Below are positions 24,643 to 32,470 of a stretch of DNA of 64,000 nucleotides, one piece after another (position 1 is the first letter of the stretch; the number at the start of each line of letters is the position of its first letter). A program made the translations under genes and the position numbers. The notes below the pieces were generated by a model, which did not search any database, was not told where the DNA came from, and was given only the letters and a program-made list of their open reading frames with translations. The stretch comes from JBGPTK01 sp963797765 (lineage in GTDB: Bacteria > Acidobacteriota > Terriglobia > Acidiferrales > UBA7541), in assembly GCA_963797765.1 (NCBI GenBank), contig CAWCQU010000002.1, forward strand, positions 1,240,001-1,304,000. The letters run 5' to 3'.

Positions 24643-27471
24643 GTGGTTTGTGAACGAGCAAGTGACCTGTCAACAGAATGGTACAGGCCCCGCAAGCAGC
24701 CCGTCTCGCGGCATTCTCAGCAATTCGGGAATGCACGAGCAGAGCTCCTGGCTCGTCTGCGCCCCGGGAAAGTGCTCGTCCTCCTGATGATCCTGGTTGG
24801 ATTTTCGATTGTGGCGCCGGGAACGGTGCAGGCAGCCTCGCCGGTGGTCACCCTGGCTCCTTCGAGCTTTACCTTTGCCGCGCAAACGGTGGGCACGCAG
24901 AGCGCGGCGCAAACCTTGACGGTGACGAATACCGGCACCTTAGCCTTGCAGTTGGTCAGCGGCACATTCACGGGAACAAACACCAGCGATTTCTCCTTCA
25001 CGACCAACTGTCCGTTCTCGTTGGCCGTGGGCGCGTCTTGCACCGCCAATATCACTTTTAAGCCTAGCGCGGCAGGCACGCGCACGGCAACTTTCCTGGC
25101 CACGGACAACGCAGCGGACAGCCCTCAATCCATCAGCCTTTCTGGCACGGGAACCGTTACAACAGCGCCGGCCGTTTCCTTGTCGGCGTCTAGCTTGACG
25201 TTTGCGAATCAGGCAGTGAACACCACAAGCGCGGCGCAAGGCGTCACGCTCACCAATACAGGCACTGCTGCTCTTACCATCTCGAGCATCGCCGCCAGCG
25301 CGCCATTCTCACAGACGAACACCTGCCCGACGAGCCCGTCCACGCTCGCTGCCAACGGCAACTGCACCATCAGCGTGAAATTTTCGCCGACGGTCGCGGG
25401 AAATCAGTCCGGCTCGGTCACGATTTCAGACAACGCAGCAGGCAGCCCGCACCAGATCGGTCTCACGGGCACGACGCCAGCCTCCGACACCACTCCTCCC
25501 ACAGTCTCGATGACGGCTCCCACCGCGGGATCCACTTTGACCGGCACGGTTACGGTGTCTGCCAACGCGTCCGATAACGTTGCGGTGGCCAGCGTGCAGT
25601 TCAAGCTCGACGGCGCCAACATTGGCGCGGCGGTGACCACGTCGCCCTACTCGATCTCCTGGAATTCCACCGCGGCTTCGAACGCCGCGCACACCTTGAC
25701 GGCCTTGGCCACCGATACTTCGGGGAACACAACTACTTCTGCCGGCGTCGGAGTCACCGTTTCCAATACGGTTCCGGTGATTTCATCGTTCATCGCCACG
25801 CCTGCATCGATCTCGAATGGCAACTCGTCCACGTTATCGTGGACGGTATCGGGCACCCCGGCACCGACGCTCTCAATCAGCGGCGGAGTCGGGACGGTAA
25901 CCGGCACCACGTCGAAAGTTGTGTCACCGACGACGACCACCACGTACACGCTGACGGCGACGAACAGCAATGGCACGGTGACTTCGCAGACGACCGTCAC
26001 CGTCACGGCGGAAACGGTTCCGCCCACGGTTTCGATCACCTCGCCGACGGCGGGATCGACGGTGAGCGGAACAGTGACGCTGATGGCGAACGCCTCGGAC
26101 AACGTGGCCGTGGCCCAGGTGCAGTTCAAGCTCGATGGCGCGAATCTCGGCGCGGCAGTGACTGCGGCGCCCTACACGATGTCGTGGGATACCACACCCT
26201 CGACGAACGCCAATCACACCTTGACTGCCGTGGCGACCGACACATCGAACAACTCGACCACTTCTTCGTCCGTTTCGGTGAGGGTATCGAATCCCAAGCC
26301 GACGATCAGCTCGTTCACGGCGAATCCCACAGCCATTAATTCCGGATCAAGCTCCACTCTTTCATGGACCGTCACCGGCGCGCTGACGCTTTCGATCAAC
26401 GGCGGAGTGGGCAGCGTGACAGGAACTTCCTCGATCTCGGTTTCGCCCACGGCGACCACGACCTATACGTTGACGGCGACGAACAACGGCGGCACTTCCA
26501 CCGCGCAGACAACCATCAACGTGACCCCGCCGCTCACAGCCGGCGCGGTGAACGTGATTTTGGACGACGACCTGGCGGATGACACCGACGACGTGGGCGA
26601 CATGGCGCTTCTGTGGCAGCTCACGAAACGGAAAGAATCGAACGTGCTGGCGATCATCATCTCGTCCACCAATCCGTACAGCGCACCGGCAGCGGCTGCG
26701 ATTGCCACATATTACAATCACGCCACCACGCCCATCGGCGCTTATCAAGGCAACACGCCGAACAGTTACAGCAGCACGTTCAGCTATTACACGCAGCAAG
26801 TGGCCGCGCAATTCGGCAACCCGAGCCAGACGCGCACCAACTTCCCGGATTCGACGACTGTCTACCGGCAAGCGCTGGCGGCGGCGCCGAATGGCAGCGT
26901 CTACATCGTGGCCGGCGGATTCTACGAACCGCTGATGGCCCTGTTGAAGAGCCCGGCGGATTCGATCAGTTCGAAGACCGGCTCGCAACTGGTGGCCCAG
27001 AAAGTGGCGGCGCTGATTCCGGCGGCGGGCTGGTTCCCGAGTTCGGGAAACCCCGGCACGTCCAACTTCGCATTCGATTCGGCGGCGGCCAGCTATGTAT
27101 TCGCCAACTGGCCGACGGCCATCGTTTCGGTAGGGAATGAAGTAGGCGGCTCGACGATCACCGGCCCGGCGTCGAATGCCAGCACCAGCACGAACCCGAT
27201 CAAGCTGGCTTACAACTTGTTCTGCAGCAACGGCCAGTATTGCCCGAACATGGTGGGAGCCTGGACGCAAGCCGCGATCCTGTACGCGGTGCGCGGCCTG
27301 AACTCCACCTTCGTCTTCGGCGGATCGAATGGCAACACCACAGTCGACGCCTCGACCGGAGCCAACACCTGGACGCAAAGCCCGGCCAACCAGCGTTTCT
27401 ACATCGAGAAGACCATCTCCGACGCCGCGCTGGCCAACATCATCAACCCGCTGATTCAGGCGGCCCCATAA
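24643..27471 (+). CDS. Secreted multi-Ig protein with C-terminal nucleoside-hydrolase-like domain
   Basis: The frame (942 aa from GTG 24643) carries a signal peptide late in the N-terminus (VLVLLMILVGFSIVAPGTVQAA). Two choice-of-anchor D type repeats follow (about 63-275), then alternating Ig-like units DTTPPTVSM... and PVISSFIATPASISNG..., each occurring twice (about 280-625). From about 630 the sequence VILDDDLADDTDDVGDMALLW matches the calcium-binding DxDxxxDxDD start of inosine-uridine nucleoside hydrolases, and the next 300 residues fit that fold. The real start is unsure: GGAGG at 24638 is best spaced for GTG 24650, which is in another frame. Role unknown; it is secreted and linked to EPS by position and promoter. 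Confidence 0.8.
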   Translation: MVCERASDLSTEWYRPRKQPVSRHSQQFGNARAELLARLRPGKVLVLLMILVGFSIVAPGTVQAASPVVTLAPSSFTFAAQTVGTQSAAQTLTVTNTGTLALQLVSGTFTGTNTSDFSFTTNCPFSLAVGASCTANITFKPSAAGTRTATFLATDNAADSPQSISLSGTGTVTTAPAVSLSASSLTFANQAVNTTSAAQGVTLTNTGTAALTISSIAASAPFSQTNTCPTSPSTLAANGNCTISVKFSPTVAGNQSGSVTISDNAAGSPHQIGLTGTTPASDTTPPTVSMTAPTAGSTLTGTVTVSANASDNVAVASVQFKLDGANIGAAVTTSPYSISWNSTAASNAAHTLTALATDTSGNTTTSAGVGVTVSNTVPVISSFIATPASISNGNSSTLSWTVSGTPAPTLSISGGVGTVTGTTSKVVSPTTTTTYTLTATNSNGTVTSQTTVTVTAETVPPTVSITSPTAGSTVSGTVTLMANASDNVAVAQVQFKLDGANLGAAVTAAPYTMSWDTTPSTNANHTLTAVATDTSNNSTTSSSVSVRVSNPKPTISSFTANPTAINSGSSSTLSWTVTGALTLSINGGVGSVTGTSSISVSPTATTTYTLTATNNGGTSTAQTTINVTPPLTAGAVNVILDDDLADDTDDVGDMALLWQLTKRKESNVLAIIISSTNPYSAPAAAAIATYYNHATTPIGAYQGNTPNSYSSTFSYYTQQVAAQFGNPSQTRTNFPDSTTVYRQALAAAPNGSVYIVAGGFYEPLMALLKSPADSISSKTGSQLVAQKVAALIPAAGWFPSSGNPGTSNFAFDSAAASYVFANWPTAIVSVGNEVGGSTITGPASNASTSTNPIKLAYNLFCSNGQYCPNMVGAWTQAAILYAVRGLNSTFVFGGSNGNTTVDASTGANTWTQSPANQRFYIEKTISDAALANIINPLIQAAP

Positions 27472-27501
27472 CCGGGCAGCCCTAGCCTTAGCCCTCTCAG
27501 G

Positions 27502-27544
27502 CACCCGGCGCAGCCGCACCCCACGGCTGCGCCGGGTGTTTTTT
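27502..27544 (+). terminator. Strong rho-independent terminator
   Basis: A 15-bp GC-rich stem (CACCCGGCGCAGCCG with its complement, 7-nt loop) is followed by six T, 30 nt after the Ig/nucleoside-hydrolase-like gene. Confidence 0.93.
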
Positions 27545-27663
27545 GCGCCTTGGAATCAGCCGACGGCATTGAAAACGTCTCGAGAGCCCAAATCATAGGT
27601 AGACACCTTATTATCTGTAAGTTACAGGCTAATGGGCCGCTATGAACCGATTGTCCATTCCAC

Positions 27664-27686
27664 GGGAAAATGATTTCACTTTTCGA
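27664..27686. promoter_or_regulatory. Enhancer-like element GGGAAAATGATTTCACTTTTC
   Basis: It aligns base for base with the element at 11743-11765, except for the position before GATTTCA and the last two bases. It lies 85 nt before a sigma-54 promoter candidate. Nothing else was seen at 27545-27748. Confidence 0.6.
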
Positions 27687-27748
27687 TTCCGTTCGAAACT
27701 TCAGCCGCCACTAAAACCATTATCATCAGTGTTTACGGGTGCCTTAAA

Positions 27749-27764
27749 TGGTCCCTGAAGTGCA
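27749..27764 (+). promoter_or_regulatory. Sigma-54 promoter candidate TGGTCCCTGAAGTGCA
   Basis: The -24/-12 spacing is right. It ends only 13 nt before the acyltransferase ATG, so the transcript would be nearly leaderless, or translation starts further downstream. Confidence 0.5.
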
Positions 27765-27777
27765 ATATCTATAATCT

Positions 27778-28866
27778 ATGCAGCCCAACACTAAACGTCC
27801 TACCCAGGATTCGCACAACCTTGATTTTCTACGAGCCACGGCGGTGTCACTGGTGGTCGTCTTCCACCTGCTATTGTTCTTTGGCAAGGTGACAATCGGC
27901 CACGTCAATCTGCGCTGGATGGGCCTGGTGGGGGTGTTGTTGTTCTTTGTACACACCAGCCTGGTGCTGATGTTTTCGCTGGACCGCGAACAAACCAAAT
28001 TGAGAGGCGCCAAGCTCTATTGGAGCTTCGTGCTGCGGCGCTGCTTCCGCATTTATCCGCTGAGTATTTTGGCGGTCACAATCATTTATCTGTTGCAGTT
28101 GCCGATGAGCCATCTGGCGGCGGGCCACATGTTCTACATCCCGACGGGCGCGTTCGGCTTTCTATCCAATATTCTGCTGGTGCAGAACCTGACCAACAAG
28201 GAATCGATCCTTGGCCCGCTGTGGAGCTTGCCCTACGAAATGCAGATGTACTTGTTTCTGCCGTTCTTGTTTCTGTTCGCGAACCGGATTCGCTCGATTC
28301 GCCCGCTGATTGGACTGTGGTTTGTGGCGGTGGGCGTGGCAATCTTTCACGCGCGATTCGGCCACATGCCGGACGTGGTGAAATATATTCCCTGCTTCAT
28401 CCCTGGAATTATTGCCTATAAAATCTGGTCCACATCGCAGCCGCGCTGGCCGTTCAAATATTGGCCGCTAGCGCTGGGGGCGATCGTGGCAGCCGCAATC
28501 CTGTTCGTCGATTACGAACGCGGATGGGTGATCTGCCTGATGACCGGCTTACTGGTTCCCCGCTTCGTGGACATGCCGAAAGGATGGGTGCAGAAATCCT
28601 GCCAGATGATCGCGAAATATTCCTACGGGATCTATCTGGGACATTACCTGTGCCTGTGGGCGGCCTTCGTGAAGTTTGCTTTCCTGCCGATGGCGGCGCA
28701 GTGGGCGATCTTCCTGGTCACTGTGGTTGCCTTGCCGGTACTGGTGTTCCATACCATTGAAGAGCCGATGATCAAGGTGGGTAAACACCTTGCGCAGCGC
28801 GTCTTTTCCGCGCGGACGGCGCCGAGAGTGCGAACCAGCCTGGCCGCCATGCCAGATGCCGGCTAG
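27778..28866 (+). CDS. Acyltransferase family 3 membrane protein (OafA/YrhL-like)
   Basis: The 362-residue protein opens with NLDFLRATAVSLVVVFHLLLFFGK, the diagnostic R-x10-H signature of acyltransferase 3. It has about ten membrane helices and a conserved FCFRIYPL-like motif (RRCFRIYPLSILAV). It would O-acetylate or otherwise acylate the polysaccharide. It is transcribed alone: a strong terminator lies before and a long hairpin after it. There is no Shine-Dalgarno sequence before the ATG. Confidence 0.93.
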   Translation: MQPNTKRPTQDSHNLDFLRATAVSLVVVFHLLLFFGKVTIGHVNLRWMGLVGVLLFFVHTSLVLMFSLDREQTKLRGAKLYWSFVLRRCFRIYPLSILAVTIIYLLQLPMSHLAAGHMFYIPTGAFGFLSNILLVQNLTNKESILGPLWSLPYEMQMYLFLPFLFLFANRIRSIRPLIGLWFVAVGVAIFHARFGHMPDVVKYIPCFIPGIIAYKIWSTSQPRWPFKYWPLALGAIVAAAILFVDYERGWVICLMTGLLVPRFVDMPKGWVQKSCQMIAKYSYGIYLGHYLCLWAAFVKFAFLPMAAQWAIFLVTVVALPVLVFHTIEEPMIKVGKHLAQRVFSARTAPRVRTSLAAMPDAG

Positions 28867-28914
28867 ATAGGCTTCTCCAAATTTCCAGGGGCTTCCTATT
28901 CTGTTTCGATGGAA

Positions 28915-28945
28915 TGCTTGCAGGATCGCAGTGGTCCTGCAAGCA
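28915..28945 (+). terminator. Hairpin, probable terminator of the acyltransferase gene
   Basis: TGCTTGCAGGA and its complement form an 11-bp perfect stem with a 9-nt loop, followed by CTTCTCTTCTT, a mixed pyrimidine tract. It lies 48 nt after the stop. The rest of 28867-29206 shows no gene. Confidence 0.6.
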
Positions 28946-29206
28946 CTTCTCTTCTTAGGGTGACACCAGCCTGGCCCATCCGTTTCAACTTCAAGATGCG
29001 CCGTCATTCGATCGCAATCGTACCGATAGAATAGGGAGCTTCGAACTCCATTTCTTCGGACGCCGGAACACCCCATGTTCCATCCCACTTCTATGTGATT
29101 TGCCTCGCAACTGCGTTGATGCAAGAGCGCGAGTGAGGCTTACACGGGCCAAGGTTTGACTTATCGTGGCGTTGAATGTAGACATAGCGGCGCTCGGAGG
29201 GGCGTG

Positions 29207-30448
29207 ATGGCCAAATTCCTGTTTACGATGTTTCCGGCAAATGACCTCGGATTGCCGACGCGTCTGGTGCCCATCGCGCGAGCGCTGGCAGACCGCGGCC
29301 ACGACATTGCCGTGTTCAACCCTGCGCCGGCTCCCGCAAAGCTGATCAACGATGCGGGGTTGAAAAACCTCCCGATGCCATCGCGCCCCATGCCGGATAT
29401 TCTGGCGGACCTCGCTCAAGCGAGCCTGGCCTGGGACGTGGAGCATATGTTTGGCGCTCTGTTTGGAAGTGAGGAATTTGTGCGGGCGGCGACGGCTGTC
29501 CAGATAGATGTGATGCGTGATTTCAATCCTGATGTTGTGGTGGATTCGTTCGGATTGTTCGGGTGCCTTGCCGCTCGGATTCTGAAGATACCGCTCGCAA
29601 CGGTGTTGCAGGGCAATTTTCATCCGGCGAGCGATGGGTTTCTCTGGTGGAAAGGCGAGCGTCCCGCCGGACTGCCCAGCGCGGCGCCAATCGTCAACAG
29701 GGTGGCGGAGGAACACGGCGTTGGGCCGGTGGCGCGCTGCGTCGATCTGTTGGCGGGCGATCTTTCCCTGATCGTCGGCACGCCGGAGACGGATCCACTG
29801 CCCGCTAACGCGGGTGTCGCTTACATCGGGCCGATTGTGTGGCAGCGCGGCGATGCCACGCTGCCCGACTGGGTTCAGGCGCTCGGCCGCGACAAGCCCG
29901 TGATCTGGGTCTACTCCGGCAATCCCAGGTACGCGAATGCTGCAACTCCCATTGACTCGATCGTGGTGATTCGCGCCGCGATCGCGGCTTTGGGTGAGGC
30001 ACCAGTGCAAGTCGTACTGACAACCGGTTATCAGGACGTGCCGGAGGAATTTGGCACTCTGCCATCAAACTTTCATCACGCCGCCTATCTGCCGGGTCCT
30101 GCCATGGCGGAGCGCTGCGACCTGATGATTCATCATGGTGGTCACAGCTCAGTCATGTCGGGATTGTCTGCAGGCACGCCGGCGGTGATCATCCCGACCA
30201 TAACGGAGCGCGAGAGCAACGCCCGCCGCCTTGCGGCATTGGGCGCGGGCGAGATTGTGATGCCCGTTGACGGCGCAGAAGGCGAAAAATTCATCCAGGT
30301 GGCCGAATTCAGCACAAAAGTGAACCGTGTGCTGAACGATCCCGGCTATCTCACTTCCGCACGGCGGGTGGCCGAATCAATGCGCCAGTTTGGCGGAGCC
30401 CATGAAGCCGCCGGCCGAATCGAGCGGTTTGCAGGTGGCAAGGCCTGA
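29207..30448 (+). CDS. GT1-family (MGT/EryCIII-like) glycosyltransferase
   Basis: The 413-residue protein (ATG at 29207, GGAGGGG 5 nt upstream) shows a GT-B N-terminus (FTMFPANDLGLPTRLVPIARALADRGHD) and the C-terminal donor motif CDLMIHHGGHSSVMSGLSAGTPAVIIPTITE, as in macrolide/flavonoid-type transferases (HHGG...S...G.P...P). Such enzymes usually modify small acceptors or lipids rather than polymers. It stands at the end of the EPS block with no sigma-54 element, so membership in the EPS pathway is doubtful; it could be an acquired natural-product-type gene. Confidence 0.88.
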   Translation: MAKFLFTMFPANDLGLPTRLVPIARALADRGHDIAVFNPAPAPAKLINDAGLKNLPMPSRPMPDILADLAQASLAWDVEHMFGALFGSEEFVRAATAVQIDVMRDFNPDVVVDSFGLFGCLAARILKIPLATVLQGNFHPASDGFLWWKGERPAGLPSAAPIVNRVAEEHGVGPVARCVDLLAGDLSLIVGTPETDPLPANAGVAYIGPIVWQRGDATLPDWVQALGRDKPVIWVYSGNPRYANAATPIDSIVVIRAAIAALGEAPVQVVLTTGYQDVPEEFGTLPSNFHHAAYLPGPAMAERCDLMIHHGGHSSVMSGLSAGTPAVIIPTITERESNARRLAALGAGEIVMPVDGAEGEKFIQVAEFSTKVNRVLNDPGYLTSARRVAESMRQFGGAHEAAGRIERFAGGKA

Positions 30449-30559
30449 ATTCAAGTAAGTGCGGAATCTCTGTTGTGACGGATGGTTTAATTGCGAGCTT
30501 TGATTTTCGGTTAAGAGGCTGGCAGACAGGACGCTTTGAAGCTGTCGAACGCTGGGTTT

Positions 30560-30586
30560 GGGAGCGCACGATTCTCGTGCGCTCCC
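30560..30586. terminator. Hairpin between convergent genes
   Basis: GGGAGCGCACGA and TCGTGCGCTCCC form a 12-bp perfect stem with a 3-nt loop between the convergent GT1 and beta-helix genes. There is no T-run on either side, so intrinsic termination is uncertain. Confidence 0.45.
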
Positions 30587-30601
30587 GGATTCCCAAGTTG
30601 C

Positions 30602-32347
30602 TTACTTGACGGTTAGTTTCGGACCGGTTGGAGGATTTGGTTTCGGTGCGACTACGCCGCCGGTGAAGAATTCATACGCGCCCAGATCGCAAGCCGAGCC
30701 TTGAGGACGCAAAATGCCGTCCTTATCCGTTGCCGGGCACTGCGAGGATGATCCAGCATCAAGCACCGGGCTTCCGGATTGCGGATGGAAGTTGCTGAAA
30801 TTGGCGGTGAACTTCGGATCGACCGCCAGGGAATTGGTACAGCCGGAAGTTGCGGCGCCAGCTCCGAAGAACAGGTTGTGGGTGCAGGAGATCGTGCCGG
30901 CGTCGATGTAGGTCTCTCCGGAATTGGCGTAAAAGACGTTGTTCGTCAACACAGGTATGACCGGCCCGGAATTTCCCGAGATAGCCGCTTGTCCGCTGCC
31001 TGCGAGGCCGCCCGCGCCGTTATTGTAAAACGTGTTGTTATAGACCTGCGCGTTGCAACTGCCGGAGCAGGCCGAGCCCGCGTTTAGAATCTGCGCGAAA
31101 TAAATTCCCGCGTAATCCGCGGAGCCGTCGTTCGGATCGGGCCCGGCGCCGGCATTCACGATGATGTTGTTGTAGGCTTCCACTTTTCCCTTCGAAGGAT
31201 CGACCGTAGCGAAATTGAGTCCGTCGCAGCGGATGTCGTGAATGTAATTGTCGTGGACGGACAAATCGAATTGCTGGTGGCCGTTGCCCGCGCCACTGCC
31301 GGTGGGCGAGGAATGGAACTGAATGCCGCGGCACGCCTTGCTGGGGCCTACTTCGTTCCAGCCAACGTCGATGTGGTTCGCATCCGTGGACCAATAAACA
31401 GCGTGGTAGAGCTTTGAATTGTTGGACTGGCTGACGCTGGTGCTCACGTCGTGGACTTTGTTGCCATAGAATTTCATGAACGTTGAGAAGTCGGCTTCGA
31501 AGCAGGCGTCCTCGGAAACTCCCTCGGTTCCGTTCGGGCAGGTCATGTCGTTGCCAATCACGCGCCATCCCGTGGTGGCTTGCACTTGACCGCCGACTCC
31601 GATGGCAGCGTTGCCTTGCAAGAAAAGATTGGCGATCGTCCAATAGTTGGCCACGTTGGCAATGTTGGGCACACGGATGGTATCGGTGCCGTTGTTAACG
31701 GCTCCCAGGGTAACTGTCTCTCCCGGATACGCGGACAGAGCGATCGGGTTTCCGGCGGTTCCGCCGGTATCGGAAATGCAAATGTTGCATCCATCGCCTT
31801 CCTGCGGATCGGACCCAGTGGCCGTAACTCCCGCGCGGATATAAATGATGTCTCCGGCAACCAGGGCGCTATTGTGCACAGCCGCTGGGACTGTTTTCTG
31901 GCAATTGGGCCACAGGCCGTTGCTGCTGTCGGTGCCGCTGGTTGCGACGCAGCGAATGTTTCCCGCGCGCACCGTAAAACTGACCGTGCTGTTCGAAGCT
32001 ACGCCGCCGACCGTTACCACCACCGCGCCGGTCTTGGCTGCCGCGCCGAGTTGCACGGCGATTTTTGTGTCGGTCCAGAACTTAACGGCAGAGACGGCGC
32101 CGCCACCGACGGTCACACTCGAACTGCCCTGGCTGGCGCCGAAATTGTTGCCGTAGATTGTTAGCCAGGTTCCGTTATTGTTTTCACCGCCGGAATTCGG
32201 ACCACTATCCATATCGGTGAAAAGGACATGAGGCGAGGTTCCTGATATGGAAGTAGGGAGCGGAGTGCCACCTTGAGCGGATACGCGGCTTGCCGATACA
32301 GCGAGTACAAGGATGATGCAACCGAGAATTACCGAAACGCGTTTCAT
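30602..32347 (-). CDS. Secreted TIG plus right-handed beta-helix protein (paralogue A)
   Basis: With the ATG at 32347 (AGGAG upstream) the protein has 581 residues. A signal peptide ends at VSASRVSAQ. A TIG/IPT-type Ig domain (about 30-130, LTIYGNNFGASQGSSSVTVGG) is followed by a parallel beta-helix region with repeated VHDN/YNN turns (VHDNYIHDI, YNNIIVNAG, YNNTFYNNG), typical of pectate-lyase-like polysaccharide-active proteins. The C-terminus ends in a Pro-rich tail without an anchor. The neighbour at 32471 has the same layout. It probably binds or cleaves polysaccharide outside the cell; no catalytic residues can be assigned. Confidence 0.85.
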   Translation of the reverse strand: MKRVSVILGCIILVLAVSASRVSAQGGTPLPTSISGTSPHVLFTDMDSGPNSGGENNNGTWLTIYGNNFGASQGSSSVTVGGGAVSAVKFWTDTKIAVQLGAAAKTGAVVVTVGGVASNSTVSFTVRAGNIRCVATSGTDSSNGLWPNCQKTVPAAVHNSALVAGDIIYIRAGVTATGSDPQEGDGCNICISDTGGTAGNPIALSAYPGETVTLGAVNNGTDTIRVPNIANVANYWTIANLFLQGNAAIGVGGQVQATTGWRVIGNDMTCPNGTEGVSEDACFEADFSTFMKFYGNKVHDVSTSVSQSNNSKLYHAVYWSTDANHIDVGWNEVGPSKACRGIQFHSSPTGSGAGNGHQQFDLSVHDNYIHDIRCDGLNFATVDPSKGKVEAYNNIIVNAGAGPDPNDGSADYAGIYFAQILNAGSACSGSCNAQVYNNTFYNNGAGGLAGSGQAAISGNSGPVIPVLTNNVFYANSGETYIDAGTISCTHNLFFGAGAATSGCTNSLAVDPKFTANFSNFHPQSGSPVLDAGSSSQCPATDKDGILRPQGSACDLGAYEFFTGGVVAPKPNPPTGPKLTVK

Positions 32348-32470
32348 GAGAGTCACTTTCTCCTTGGGATCAAATAGTTCCGGGCTGTGTCCGGCATGGG
32401 GAGCAGCTTCCCTTTTGAGTGCGGGTCGCCGCTGCTCCACCTAAACTTTTTGTGATTCTCGCGAGAGTGT

